Positions 16,857 to 26,689 are shown, counted from the first letter of the stretch. The stretch: 32,460 bases of DNA from Myxococcales bacterium (GCA_007131745.1 SLPX01000294.1:1-32460); one strand, 5' to 3'. Translations and numbers: made by a program. Notes: generated from the letters alone by a model not told the origin.

Positions 16857-18854
16857 TTACTCGATCGTCAGTTCAATCGGTCCGCAACCTGAATAGGAAT
16901 CAGCAATGATAAATATGGTTTTCGTATCCCCGGTGTTGTTCGTCCAGGTAAGGGTTTCGGCTTCACCCCCAAAGGTGTCGTCAGCGCCTTCGAGACAGGT
17001 CAAGCCGTCCAAATCTATACATTCTTCTAAAATGTACAGAGAAGAGTCCTGATTGTTTCCATGCACGGGGGTTTGTGTAATTACAATGGTGTCCCCGTCA
17101 GGCACGGCCAAACTGTACACAAGCTCATGTCCCGCCGCCGGGTAACCTGTACAGGCAAGGGATACATTTCCGTAAATCTGACTGCCGTCGCAGGAATCTC
17201 CTGTTCTGGTGATTGTAGTTCCATCCCAGGTTCCAAGATCATCGGCATCGCAGACAAAAAGCACACAGGATTTTGTCTCATCGTCCCAGAAATATCCTTC
17301 GTCACAACCGCACTGATAATCGTCTCCCACATTGAGGCAGGTTCCGTCGGAATCGGGAACACCTGCGCAAGGATCGGCCAAGCATCCGTCAAACCAGCAC
17401 CGGCCGGAATCAGCACAGTACATGATTCCCGCTGCGTCGTTGCAACCCACATTTTCACAATCAGTGATGGGTATACAAATGGTGATATCCCCGGTCATCG
17501 TGGCATCCTCGCAGCGGTAACCGGGACGGCAATGGTTATCATCATCGCAGCTCTGAACACAGAGCTCATAAAACACACCATTCGACTCTTCTATGAAACC
17601 GATACTGGACGGATCGCCGGCACAGGGATCACCCTCGGCCACGAAGTCCGGGCCGTCCTCCTGTAAACAAAATCCGCCGGTAAACTCTAAGCAGAATGTG
17701 TCCTCACCGGGCATGCCGGTTCCGGGACAATCAGCGTCCTTTTCGCACGGTCCGCCCCAGTACGCGTCAGCGGGATAGCAATGATTGTCGGACTCCACGT
17801 AATCGTTGTCCAGGCATCCGTCGCACAAAGCACAATTGCCTTCACAACCACCGGTGGGATCACAAGTCATGTTCATGTTTTCGCATGCCAGGTAATCACA
17901 ATCGTTGTAAGCACATTCAAGAGCATCTGTGTCGACGTGAGTGCCCTCCGGGCAATCGCAGTATCCCGAATCATCGTCCGGGTCGTAGTTGCAAAAGCCC
18001 GTCCAGGTGCACTGGGAATCGTTGTCGCAGCTACCCCAGCAAGCTCCCATGCCTTCTCCCACATCAAAGCAACGGTACCCATCGCGACAATCCGCTTCTC
18101 CCGGGGTGCACAGAGGCATGCACAGGTAAAACCATCCTACGGCTATACACTCGCTCCCGGCAGGACAATCCATGTCAAAGCAATCCCTTGTGCAAAAACC
18201 TCCCGGAAGCCCGGAAAGCAGCTCGTTCAAGCAAAACGCTCCTTCATCGCTGCAATGATCATCTTCCACGCAACGTCCGCCGATCTCCGCTTCTCCAAGA
18301 TCCACGCAATTTCCTTCGCCGTCGCATTCCTCGTCGAATTCGCAGAAAGTAACGCACTCTCCTTCCACGCAGTGCTCGCAAGCATTTCCGTCACAGGGCG
18401 GATCGCAAAGCTCGGTTATGTCAACGCAATTTCCTTCCCCATCACAGACTTCATCCCCTTCGCAATAAGAAACGCACTCTCCTTCCACGCAGTGCTCGCA
18501 AGCATTTCCGTCACAGGGCGGATCGCAAAGTTCGGTTATGTCAACGCAATTTCCTTCCCCATCACAGACTTCATTAACGCCACAATAGGACACGCACTCG
18601 CCTTCCACACAGTGCTCGCAAGCGTCTCCGTCGCAGGGCGGATCGCAAACTTCGGTCGGGTCCACGCAATTTCCCGCGCCGTCGCAAATCTGATCACCTT
18701 CACAAAAGGTAACGCACTCCCCTTCCACGCAATGCTCGCATGCATTTTCATCGCAAGGAGGATCGCATTCAACCGTCTTCGGATCGTCACCCCCACATGC
18801 TCCAACGGTCATTATCAATAACAACGCTGTTAAAAGTCCAAATAGTCTTTTCAT
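16857..18854 (-). CDS. Large Cys-rich lipoprotein with four tandem EGF-like repeats
   Basis: The product has 665 aa with a lipobox VGAC at residue 20, preceded by AGAAAGGAGA. Residues 26-184 are four 40-residue repeats (CDPPCDGxACEHCVEGECV followed by CDGEGNCVD), each with eight cysteines. About 350 more residues contain many short Cys clusters and EGF-like or calcium-binding-like Asp-rich loops (DNDSQC, DPDDDSGYCDC). The last 130 residues (LVYSLAVPDGDTIVITQTP, a hydrophobic strand series, then NTGDTKTIFIIADSY) resemble pre-peptidase C-terminal (PPC-like) beta domains. No catalytic motif is visible. A stalk-like adhesin or surface-coat protein is likely. Its start and leader are duplicated at 12698-12932. 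Confidence 0.88.
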   Translation of the reverse strand: MKRLFGLLTALLLIMTVGACGGDDPKTVECDPPCDENACEHCVEGECVTFCEGDQICDGAGNCVDPTEVCDPPCDGDACEHCVEGECVSYCGVNEVCDGEGNCVDITELCDPPCDGNACEHCVEGECVSYCEGDEVCDGEGNCVDITELCDPPCDGNACEHCVEGECVTFCEFDEECDGEGNCVDLGEAEIGGRCVEDDHCSDEGAFCLNELLSGLPGGFCTRDCFDMDCPAGSECIAVGWFYLCMPLCTPGEADCRDGYRCFDVGEGMGACWGSCDNDSQCTWTGFCNYDPDDDSGYCDCPEGTHVDTDALECAYNDCDYLACENMNMTCDPTGGCEGNCALCDGCLDNDYVESDNHCYPADAYWGGPCEKDADCPGTGMPGEDTFCLEFTGGFCLQEDGPDFVAEGDPCAGDPSSIGFIEESNGVFYELCVQSCDDDNHCRPGYRCEDATMTGDITICIPITDCENVGCNDAAGIMYCADSGRCWFDGCLADPCAGVPDSDGTCLNVGDDYQCGCDEGYFWDDETKSCVLFVCDADDLGTWDGTTITRTGDSCDGSQIYGNVSLACTGYPAAGHELVYSLAVPDGDTIVITQTPVHGNNQDSSLYILEECIDLDGLTCLEGADDTFGGEAETLTWTNNTGDTKTIFIIADSYSGCGPIELTIE
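18301..18780 (-). repeat. Four in-frame 120-bp tandem repeats inside the Cys-rich gene
   Basis: Units start at 18301, 18421, 18541 and 18661, exactly 120 bp apart. The two middle units are almost identical at DNA level over more than 90 bp, whereas the outer units differ at many codon positions. The period of 40 codons keeps the frame, so copy number can change without disrupting the gene. Confidence 0.92.
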
Positions 18855-19249
18855 TTGATGTTCTCCTTTCTAGGCTATTTTAGTCGTTGAAATGTTATGC
18901 TCAAATACTAGCGGATTTGTTGATATTTTCGTCGAACAACTCACAGCAAAAAGCGAACAAACATTTCATTTATCTAAAAATAGTGAGTGATAGTAAATTA
19001 ATCAACCCTAAATCTGGACCGGCTTGACAATAAAATCAGAGCAAAAGCCAACCGTGTGATAGGCCACAATGTTTAGCACCGATGAAGAGAACCTGCATAA
19101 GTGCATATTTATTTTGAGGACCTTGATTAGCGACAACCCTGTTCATGTCACCTTGCAGACTTGATTTTTTGTCTTTTTTCGGCGTTTTATCTACAGATAT
19201 GAATCAAACGGTTTTTAATGAACCGGATGAACCGAAAGGATAAAGAATT
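18855..19249. other. Divergent intergenic region between the Cys-rich gene and the activase gene
   Basis: These 395 bases must hold both promoters. The segment 18865-18892 is the second copy of the leader seen at 12903-12931. TTGACA occurs at 19024 but has no usable -10 partner. The rest is AT-rich with poly-T tracts near 19166-19180. I see no gene, RNA or strong hairpin. Confidence 0.4.
18865..18892 (-). repeat. Duplicated 5' leader (copy 2)
   Basis: Minus-strand TTTCAACGACTAAAA then the AGAAAGG ribosome site, directly before the 665-aa Cys-rich gene. It matches 12903-12931 apart from one indel and a few substitutions. Confidence 0.7.
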
Positions 19250-22200
19250 ATGAACGTCACCGGAACAACCGGCCGGCATTTATCTAACCGTGGGATCCTC
19301 GGGATCGACATAGGCTCCACCGCGGTGCATGTGGCCCTCGTGGTCCAAGACGAAGAACAATCCACCAGCTCTCCGACAGGAAGAAGGTTTGAAACGCCGA
19401 TTCACGGATCGCGGTCGACAAGAGGCCGGCCCCTGCTCACGTTGGCGCGGATGCTGGAAGAAGACATTTTTTCAGGATCGAACCCTAGCGTGGATGAAAT
19501 CATGGAGAAGTGCGGACACAAAGTTCATTGCGCTGTTACCGGTTTTTCCGGAGATCTTTTCACCAACAGAATTCCTGCCGAGAGGATAAACGAGGTCCTG
19601 GCGGTTTCAACAGCAGTCCGCAGGTTTCATCCCAAGGCAAGAAGCATTCTGGATCTGGGAGGACAGTTCACCAAGTTTATCAAGCTGGGTCGCACGGAAG
19701 AAGAAGGTCTGGTCGTTGATTGTGCGCTGAACGGACTTTGCGCGGCCGGATCAGGGACATTCCTGGAACAACAGGCGGCAAGGCTGAAAATGTCCATCCG
19801 GGAACTCGCGCAAGCAGCGATGCTGGCCGAGCGCGGCGCGACCATAGCAGGTCGATGCTCCGTCTTCGCAAAATCCGACATGATCCATTTGCAACAAAAA
19901 GGCGCTCCGGTTGAAGAGATTGCATACGGACTTTGCCTGGCGCTTGTAAGAACATTCACCTCCACGGTGCTCGGACACAGAACGGTTGATTCCCCGGTTG
20001 CCTTTGCGGGCGGAGGATCCGCAAACCCCGGCCTTCTGAGAGCTTTTCGCCGCGTACTGGAACTCGAGGAAAGCGGGATGATTGTGGATCCATTGCATTC
20101 AGTGTTCGGCGCCATAGGTGCGGCAATGCTTGGACAATCGGGACCTCCGGTTCCGCTGGACACTCTTGTCCGGAATCTGACCTCTTCAAGCAGTGCTGTA
20201 TCGATCTCATCCCCTCAAAAGAAACCGACTCCGCTTTCATCTTCTGCAATGCTCTCGCAACACTCCACTTATCTGAACGATTTGAGCGTTTCGGATTCCA
20301 AGATGCAGACCATGGCAACGGGTGAAACGAGAAGCGACCGGACTGTATCAGAAGATGTTGGTGAACATGAACCGTTGGACATCAGATTCGTCAAAAAGAA
20401 CAGGGATGATGTAGTAGCGGAGGACCCCGGAATCGGAGTTTTGGACCATGGCAACGAGATTTCTGCGTTTCTCGGCATCGATGTAGGTTCGGTCAGCACC
20501 AATGTGGTCGTGTTGTCGCCGGATGATGAAGTCTATCTTGGAATTTATCTCCCTACGAGAGGACGACCGGTAGAGGTGCTCGCCGAAACGATGAGAATCC
20601 TCCGGGACAGGTTCGAAGATAGGTTGCGGGTGATAGCATCGGGTGCAACCGGCAGCGGAAGACACCTTGCGGGACGAGTGCTCGGTCTCGACGTCGTACA
20701 CAATGAAATCACAGCCCAGATGGTTTCAGCCTCTGCTTACGTTCCCGATGTAGACACCATATTCGAGATCGGAGGACAGGATTCAAAGTACATCGGCGCG
20801 CGTGGCGGAAACCTGGATGCATTCGAGATGAACAAGATATGTTCCGCGGGCACAGGATCTTTTCTGGAAGAACAGGCCGAGCAACTCGGAGTCAAGATCA
20901 TCGGGGAATTCTCCCAACGGGCTTTTCGATCGAAGCGGCCACACGATCTCGGAAGTCATTGCACGGTTTTCATGGAAACTGAAATCGTACGGGCCATGCA
21001 ATCCGGCGCTGAAGTAGACGACCTCTGCGCGGGACTTGCATATTCTATAGCAAAAAATTACCTGGACAGGGTGGTCGCCGGGCGTCCAATCGGCGAACAC
21101 ATCGTGTTTTCAGGCGGCACAGGTTCCAACGAAGCCGTTGTTGCTGCCTTCGGCCGGATTCTGGGCCGCTCGATAAACGTGCACCCTGCAAACCGGATTG
21201 CCGGCGCCATCGGCGCTGGTTTGCTGGCAAAAAGGTTTTACAAGTCGCACATCATGCGCTTTCCCGAATACAAATCGTCTTTCCGCGGATTGGATGCGAT
21301 CGAGAATTATACGTTGAAATCATTCGAGTGCAGTAGATGCCCGAACCTCTGCCAGGTAAACCAGGTAATCGTAGGCGACCGGAAGGCTCATTTCGGCGAT
21401 GCATGCGAGCGGTTCGCATCCAGGGATGCATACACCGAAGAGAAAAAAACCGGAACCACCGGGAAAACCATCCCCATTTCGGCGACTTCTGAACATGACA
21501 AGGCGACCGAAAGAGAAGCAACGGACCTCTTCGACCTGAGAACCGAACTTCTTGCGGATCATCTTCCTCAATCCCGTCCACGAATGATGGACCGGCCGAC
21601 AGTCGGGCTTCCCATGGCATCGCTTAACCTCGAACTTGGCCCCCTTTGGGCGGCTTTTCTTGATGAACTGGGTTATACACCAGTCCTGTCAGGTTCGACG
21701 ACGCCGTCCATGATGAACAGCGGAAGCCACGGCCTTCCTTCCGAGGTTTGCCTTCCACTCAAGTCGGCCGCGGGACATGCAGCCGACCTGGTCTCAGGCG
21801 GAATCGAAAGGATCCTTCTCCCCAACGTACTGGAACTTCCGCCGAGAAACGAAAAGGACTCACCTCACACATGCCTTTTCGCACAAAGTCTCTCCGACAT
21901 GTTGCGCACCCTGAGACCTTCTGAAATTTGGGCGCCCCATGTCTGTCTTGCACACGAGGAAGGCATAAACGAGACCGTTAGGGAATTTTCCACCATGCTG
22001 CAAAGGCCTCCCGAAGAAATCCGAAGCGCTCTTGAAAAGGCGATCCGGATTCAAAACAATTTCCGCGACAACCGGGAAGCGATCGGAAGAAAAGTTCTTG
22101 CAGACACCGAATTCGATCGCGCTGTCGTTGTCATGGGAAAACCCTACAACTGTCACGACCCATATTTGAACCTGGACCTGTCGCGCCATCTAAGACGACT

Positions 22201-23818
22201 CGGTCTAAAGGCGATTCCGATGGATATGATCCCTCTCGGCGATATCGAACTGGATTCCAGGTTCAACGTACTGCCCTGGGCGTATAACAGGGATCAGATC
22301 CGAGCCCTTCAGAGAATTGAAGAGGATCCAAGGTTGTATCCCCTCGTGGTAACCAATTTCGGTTGCGGCCCGGACGCTTTCACACTGAACCACTTGAACG
22401 AACTCATGTCGCATCGGCCTCACCTCGTGCTAGAATTCGACGAACACCGCGGAGAAGCCGGCCTGGTCACCAGGCTGGAAGCATTTTACGATGAAATTGA
22501 TCAACACATCAGGCGCGGTAGGAAAAACAAAAAGAAGCGAAGCATTGTTTTGCGCAGACAGCCAAAAAAAAAGGGAACGTGTCATGTTCCGCTCTTTTGC
22601 GACCATTCACACATTTTCGCGGCCGTGTTCCGGGGAGGTGGAATGGACGTCAAAATGCTGCCTCCCTCGGACGAGGTCACGGTCAGAAAAGCGGAAACAG
22701 TAGGATCGGGAAAAGAGTGTCACCCCTACAGGCTCGTGGCCGGCGACCTGGTCAAATTGGTCGAATCCGGCTTGTATTCCGCGGGAGACGTTTTTTTCAT
22801 CCCCGGAACGGTCAACCCTTGCCTCATGCCCCAGTACGGAGACGCAGCCAGGTACCTGCTCAGGTCGTTGGGGGAATCCGACCTCACGGTGTGGGATCCT
22901 CCGGTGCACGAAATGGAATCAATGTTCGGAATAAAAAGAATCGTTTCTTTTTACGAAGGATTGCTGGCCACCGACATGCTGATGATCGCATCCTGCAGGT
23001 TCCGCCCGTACGAGCGGCACCCCGGAACCATTGATGCCGTGCATGAAGACAATATCCGTCTCGTAGCCAACACCGTTGAGCATTGTGGAGACATGGCCGC
23101 GGTCATGGGAGACTGTATCCGCAGGCTACGGCAGGTCCCTATGACCCGCCGTTCGAGGCTGCCGGTCGTCGGAATAGCAGGAGATATCTATACAAGAATC
23201 AATTCCATCGGTAACGCGAACTTGTTCCGGCGTCTCGAAGAAATGGGCTGCGAAGTGTGGCCGCATCCATATTTCGCCGGCTATGAAGATTTCTGCCGCT
23301 ACCGGGAAACAGTGCGTTCCTGGAAAAGAACAGAGCTTGGATCCGCTTTTTATTTATTGCTGACCAGCGGAGGACTTCAAAGCCTTGCCAACGCAATTGG
23401 AGAGCAACTCGGCCCGGATCTCGCAGCTCACTGCGTTGAACCTTCGCCTAGCCGGCTTTCCGAACTCGCCGCCCCTTATGTAGGTCCTCTGGCCAACCCG
23501 CTCCTTCATTCAAACGTAGGAAAAATAGTTGATTTCATCAACAGAGGAGCAGCAGGAGTGATAAACGCTGTCGGGCTGAACTGCATGGTGGGCATCGCCA
23601 GCGACGCAGCCGTCAGGGCAATCAAGAGAGATGCTCCGCTTGTGCCTGTCATCACGCTCGTGTACGGAGGAGCGGAAGGTCCTTCTCAACGCATTCGGCT
23701 GGAAACATTCATCCACCAAGTCGGCGGACGACTATCACCGAAACCGCGCGATGACGAAACGTTCGCACCCGGAAACCGGGGTTCGGATTTCGGATTTGTT
23801 CGCAACACCACGCCCTGA
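19250..23818 (+). CDS. Large double-domain 2-hydroxyacyl-CoA dehydratase activase-like protein
   Basis: The 1522-aa protein belongs to the BadF/BadG/BcrA/BcrD ATPase family in its giant form. Such activases use ATP to inject one electron into 2-hydroxyacyl-CoA dehydratases or benzoyl-CoA reductases. Two ASKHA ATPase domains are present. Domain 1 starts GIDIGST (D20) with cluster cysteines C164 (CAAGSGTFLE) and C203 (GRCSVF). Domain 2 starts GIDVGSVSTN (D411) with C531 (CSAGTGSFLE) and C571 (HCTVF). A linker of about 130 residues separates them. A Cys motif C694-x2-C697-x3-C701 follows, then DUF2229-like and dehydratase-subunit-like regions (residues about 780-1500) with more Cys (NFGCGPD, GKECHPY, NPCLMPQYGD). 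AAAGGAT precedes the ATG. No dehydratase subunit is nearby; the next gene is a permease. Known large homologues have unclear substrates. Confidence 0.93.
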   Translation: MNVTGTTGRHLSNRGILGIDIGSTAVHVALVVQDEEQSTSSPTGRRFETPIHGSRSTRGRPLLTLARMLEEDIFSGSNPSVDEIMEKCGHKVHCAVTGFSGDLFTNRIPAERINEVLAVSTAVRRFHPKARSILDLGGQFTKFIKLGRTEEEGLVVDCALNGLCAAGSGTFLEQQAARLKMSIRELAQAAMLAERGATIAGRCSVFAKSDMIHLQQKGAPVEEIAYGLCLALVRTFTSTVLGHRTVDSPVAFAGGGSANPGLLRAFRRVLELEESGMIVDPLHSVFGAIGAAMLGQSGPPVPLDTLVRNLTSSSSAVSISSPQKKPTPLSSSAMLSQHSTYLNDLSVSDSKMQTMATGETRSDRTVSEDVGEHEPLDIRFVKKNRDDVVAEDPGIGVLDHGNEISAFLGIDVGSVSTNVVVLSPDDEVYLGIYLPTRGRPVEVLAETMRILRDRFEDRLRVIASGATGSGRHLAGRVLGLDVVHNEITAQMVSASAYVPDVDTIFEIGGQDSKYIGARGGNLDAFEMNKICSAGTGSFLEEQAEQLGVKIIGEFSQRAFRSKRPHDLGSHCTVFMETEIVRAMQSGAEVDDLCAGLAYSIAKNYLDRVVAGRPIGEHIVFSGGTGSNEAVVAAFGRILGRSINVHPANRIAGAIGAGLLAKRFYKSHIMRFPEYKSSFRGLDAIENYTLKSFECSRCPNLCQVNQVIVGDRKAHFGDACERFASRDAYTEEKKTGTTGKTIPISATSEHDKATEREATDLFDLRTELLADHLPQSRPRMMDRPTVGLPMASLNLELGPLWAAFLDELGYTPVLSGSTTPSMMNSGSHGLPSEVCLPLKSAAGHAADLVSGGIERILLPNVLELPPRNEKDSPHTCLFAQSLSDMLRTLRPSEIWAPHVCLAHEEGINETVREFSTMLQRPPEEIRSALEKAIRIQNNFRDNREAIGRKVLADTEFDRAVVVMGKPYNCHDPYLNLDLSRHLRRLGLKAIPMDMIPLGDIELDSRFNVLPWAYNRDQIRALQRIEEDPRLYPLVVTNFGCGPDAFTLNHLNELMSHRPHLVLEFDEHRGEAGLVTRLEAFYDEIDQHIRRGRKNKKKRSIVLRRQPKKKGTCHVPLFCDHSHIFAAVFRGGGMDVKMLPPSDEVTVRKAETVGSGKECHPYRLVAGDLVKLVESGLYSAGDVFFIPGTVNPCLMPQYGDAARYLLRSLGESDLTVWDPPVHEMESMFGIKRIVSFYEGLLATDMLMIASCRFRPYERHPGTIDAVHEDNIRLVANTVEHCGDMAAVMGDCIRRLRQVPMTRRSRLPVVGIAGDIYTRINSIGNANLFRRLEEMGCEVWPHPYFAGYEDFCRYRETVRSWKRTELGSAFYLLLTSGGLQSLANAIGEQLGPDLAAHCVEPSPSRLSELAAPYVGPLANPLLHSNVGKIVDFINRGAAGVINAVGLNCMVGIASDAAVRAIKRDAPLVPVITLVYGGAEGPSQRIRLETFIHQVGGRLSPKPRDDETFAPGNRGSDFGFVRNTTP

Positions 23819-23861
23819 AACAAACGAAAAGAAAATCACGGACAAACCTCGGAGTTAAACC

Positions 23862-25481
23862 ATGAAAGGCGATTCTTCGAAAACAATTCGGTACCCGTTG
23901 TTTTCAAAAAACGACATCAATGGATTTTGGGCGCTTTTCGCCGACAACCTGGCCAACATGGTGCTTGCGGCGTACATCTGCATGAACGTGATCGAAATAC
24001 CCTCTCAAATAGTTTTCGGCCGCATCCTTCCTGGACTTGGAATCGCTCTTTTGGCGGGCCTTTGCTTCTATACCCGCCAGGCCCATCGGCTTGCACGAAA
24101 AGAAAACCGGTCTGATGTTACCGCTCTGCCCTACGGCATCTCGACGCCGATCCTGTTTGTGTACCTGTTCGCGGTGATCCTGCCGGTCAAAATCATCACC
24201 GACAATCCCTTGACGGCCTGGCAAGTCGGAGTAGCCGCTGCATTCATCGGTGGACTCATTGAAGCTTCCGGAAGTGTTTTGGGACCGTGGTTGAAAAAAG
24301 TAACCCCGCGTGCAGGCATGCTGGGAACCCTTGCCGGCATAGCGCTCGTTTGGATCGCTGCGGTACCCATGGCCGAAATACTCGAGCATCCGCACATAGG
24401 GCTCCCGGCACTTGCCCTGATTCTCATAGGGCTTATCGGACGTCACAAACTCCCGTTCGGCATTCCTGCCGGGTTGGCCGCCATAATCGTCGGTACAGGG
24501 ATCGGACTCATATCCGGCGAATCGGATCCGAGCTTGAAGACCATTGCATTTCATCCTCCCGTTCCCGTCATTGGAGATTTGTGGGCCGGATTGAAATTCA
24601 TGTTTTCCAATCCGAAAATATTGTTGGTGGTGGCGCCGCTCGAGATTTACAATTTTATAGAAACCATGAACAACGTGGAATCCGCGGAAGCAGCGGGTGA
24701 CAAGTACAACGTAGGCATATGTCAACTTGCCGACGGACTGGGTACGATTGCCGGCTCTGTTTTTGGAAGCCCGTTTCCCACCACGGTCTACATCGGGCAC
24801 CCGGCATACAAAAAACTCGGCTCCCGTGCAGGCTACACCCTTGGTGTCGGCGTAGTGTTTTTCATCGCTTCCATTTTCGGGTTTGTGCACATGATTCACT
24901 CCCTGGTGCCCATAGCCGCGGTTGCTCCCCTGCTCATATTTGTCGCCATGGCCATCTGCGCGCAGGCCTACGGAGCGGTGGAAAGCAAACACATGCCCGC
25001 CGTCGCCCTGGCAATGCTTCCACACGTCGGCGACATAATCTATAAGAAGGCTCTTGGTGTAAAAGCAGGTGTGGCGGAGTATCTCTCCTCCGTGCAGTCG
25101 GAACTTCCCGAAGCTCTGCAAACACGACTGGCGCATCTGCGGTTGCCCAACCCCGAATCAGTTCCGGAATTGAATGAAGCGCTGATGAAATCAGGGGGAG
25201 TCCACTTGGCCGGCCAGGGATTTCTTTCAAGGGGGGCGATAATAACCGGGCTATTGTGGGGTGCGATAACGGTGTTCGTTATCGAAAAAAAGTATTTGAA
25301 CGCTTTCTGTTTCACGCTTGCAGCGTCATTCTTAACTCTGTCGGGATTCATACATGGAAGCGCGGATGCGAAACTCCACTTCAACACTTTGACGCTCGGC
25401 TACTCTATTATGGCGCTCCTGTTTTTTGCCATATACTTGGCCGACAAATATAAAAAACCTCCCCTCCCGCCCGGCGGTTAA
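23862..25481 (+). CDS. NCS2/AzgA-like permease
   Basis: A 539-aa inner-membrane transporter with about 12 hydrophobic segments. It resembles the xanthine/uracil/AzgA nucleobase permease superfamily. Near the N-terminus are FADNLANMVLAAYI and TALPYGISTPILFVYLF. The half-membrane signature helix region is PTTVYIGHPAYKKLGSRAGYTLG, equivalent to the AzgA TTTSYIES-type motif, preceded by NFIETMNNVESAEAAGDKYN. A soluble insertion of about 70 residues (about 400-470, Glu/Pro/Leu-rich) sits before the last helices and is unusual. The sequence is divergent enough that the substrate may not be a nucleobase. CGGAG lies nine bases before the ATG. It is 43 bp after the activase, so the two are probably one operon and may act on the same compound. 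Confidence 0.87.
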   Translation: MKGDSSKTIRYPLFSKNDINGFWALFADNLANMVLAAYICMNVIEIPSQIVFGRILPGLGIALLAGLCFYTRQAHRLARKENRSDVTALPYGISTPILFVYLFAVILPVKIITDNPLTAWQVGVAAAFIGGLIEASGSVLGPWLKKVTPRAGMLGTLAGIALVWIAAVPMAEILEHPHIGLPALALILIGLIGRHKLPFGIPAGLAAIIVGTGIGLISGESDPSLKTIAFHPPVPVIGDLWAGLKFMFSNPKILLVVAPLEIYNFIETMNNVESAEAAGDKYNVGICQLADGLGTIAGSVFGSPFPTTVYIGHPAYKKLGSRAGYTLGVGVVFFIASIFGFVHMIHSLVPIAAVAPLLIFVAMAICAQAYGAVESKHMPAVALAMLPHVGDIIYKKALGVKAGVAEYLSSVQSELPEALQTRLAHLRLPNPESVPELNEALMKSGGVHLAGQGFLSRGAIITGLLWGAITVFVIEKKYLNAFCFTLAASFLTLSGFIHGSADAKLHFNTLTLGYSIMALLFFAIYLADKYKKPPLPPGG

Positions 25482-25519
25482 CAGAAGTTGATGAAACAAA
25501 TTCAAGCTGCCCCGATGTT

Positions 25520-26689
25520 TTATTGCAAATATGGTTTCGCCATTTCAGCTACATAACGAGCAATGGCAATGGCCGCGGTAAGCCCCGGCGATTCAATTCC
25601 CACAAGATTTATGAGTCCCGGAATGGAACGATCCGCCTCGTCTCGGATGATGAAGTCCCGAGCGGGTTCGCCCGGACCATATATCCGAGGCCTCACCCCT
25701 GCGGTATCCGGCTGGAGATCTTCCAATCCAAGATGCGGAAGATAGCGCCGAGCTGCAGCTACAAAATCATCTGCAAGCTCCTCATTCACCGAGTAATCGG
25801 GAGGGTCCTCCCGTGGTATATAACAGGCGTCGGGACCAAGTTTGGCGGACCCGGCCAAGTCCAACGTAAAGTGCACTCCCAACCCTCCTGAAAGATGACG
25901 AGGCACCGGGTAAACAAGTTTTTCAACGCCCTTGATCGAACTCTTTCTCAATCTGAAATATTGCCCCTTGCAATACTGTTGCCTGTATCCGGCGCTCTTG
26001 ACATCGATACCTGCAAGAGAAGCCAATCTATCGGCGTACAAGCCGGCCGCGTTGATCACAAGCCGGCACCTGATTTTTTCCATGTCCCGGGAAGCCGTTT
26101 TCGCAGTCACCTCCAACCCTTCCCCAAGAGATCTCAGCCCTATCACCTCGGTCATGGGCGCCAATACGCCGCCGTGTTTTTCCATCTTTCCCTTGAGATA
26201 CATCATGAGTTCCCAGGAATCCACAATGCCCGTGTCCGGGGAAAAAAGAGCGGCCGTTCCCTTGATTCCGGGCACGTGTTTTTTCAGCTGCGCGCCGTCT
26301 ATCATCCGCAACCCCCGTACGCCGTTCGCATTCCCCCTGAGCGACAACTCTTCCAACATGCCCACTTCCTGCTCATCTGAAGCTACAATGAGTTTTCCGG
26401 TTATCTTGTGAGGGATCCTTTCTTTCGTCGCCAATGCCCGAAGCGTAGCGGCTCCTTCAACGCAAAGGGTTGCTTTCAAGGACTTCACCGGATAGTAAAT
26501 TCCAGCGTGTATCACTTCGCTGTTCCTGGATGATGTCTCCTGCCCGATGCGGGAGTTACGCTCTACTACAAGTATTGTGGAACCCTTGGACCCATACCTG
26601 GCTGCAAGTTCGGCGGAAACGGCCAACCCCACGACTCCCGCTCCCACAATCACTGCATCCGTATCGATTATCATATCTGAATCGTACAT
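25520..26689 (-). CDS. lhgO: L-2-hydroxyglutarate oxidase-type FAD-dependent oxidoreductase
   Basis: A 389-aa flavoprotein of the DAO/L2HGDH family, expected to oxidise L-2-hydroxyglutarate (or a related 2-hydroxyacid) to 2-oxoglutarate and give electrons to quinone. The FAD Rossmann motif GAGVVGLA is at residues 16-23, followed by VVERNSRIGQETSSRNSEVIHAG, where SSRNSEVIHAG is the L2HGDH signature. Later INAAGLYADRLA, GQYFRLR, VYPVPRH and GGLGVHFTLDL match the family, as do GVRPRI near 330 and NLVGIESPGLTAA near the C-terminus. The ATG at 26689 has no strong Shine-Dalgarno; the gene follows the solute-binding gene by 13 bp, so translation may be coupled. It faces the permease convergently. 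Confidence 0.9.
   Translation of the reverse strand: MYDSDMIIDTDAVIVGAGVVGLAVSAELAARYGSKGSTILVVERNSRIGQETSSRNSEVIHAGIYYPVKSLKATLCVEGAATLRALATKERIPHKITGKLIVASDEQEVGMLEELSLRGNANGVRGLRMIDGAQLKKHVPGIKGTAALFSPDTGIVDSWELMMYLKGKMEKHGGVLAPMTEVIGLRSLGEGLEVTAKTASRDMEKIRCRLVINAAGLYADRLASLAGIDVKSAGYRQQYCKGQYFRLRKSSIKGVEKLVYPVPRHLSGGLGVHFTLDLAGSAKLGPDACYIPREDPPDYSVNEELADDFVAAARRYLPHLGLEDLQPDTAGVRPRIYGPGEPARDFIIRDEADRSIPGLINLVGIESPGLTAAIAIARYVAEMAKPYLQ

Noticed and set aside
18301..18780. CRISPR-like periodic repeats
   Set aside because: The 120-bp units are in-frame coding repeats without unique spacers, and no cas gene is present.
17781..18821. 346-aa ORF antisense to the Cys-rich gene, with repeats
   Set aside because: The apparent protein repeats are the shadow of the 120-bp coding repeats; the sense frame has a signal peptide and conserved cysteines.
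23904..25136. 410-aa ORF antisense to the permease gene
   Set aside because: The length comes from codon bias of the sense strand; the translation is Gly/His/Arg-rich without a domain, while the sense frame is a clear membrane transporter.
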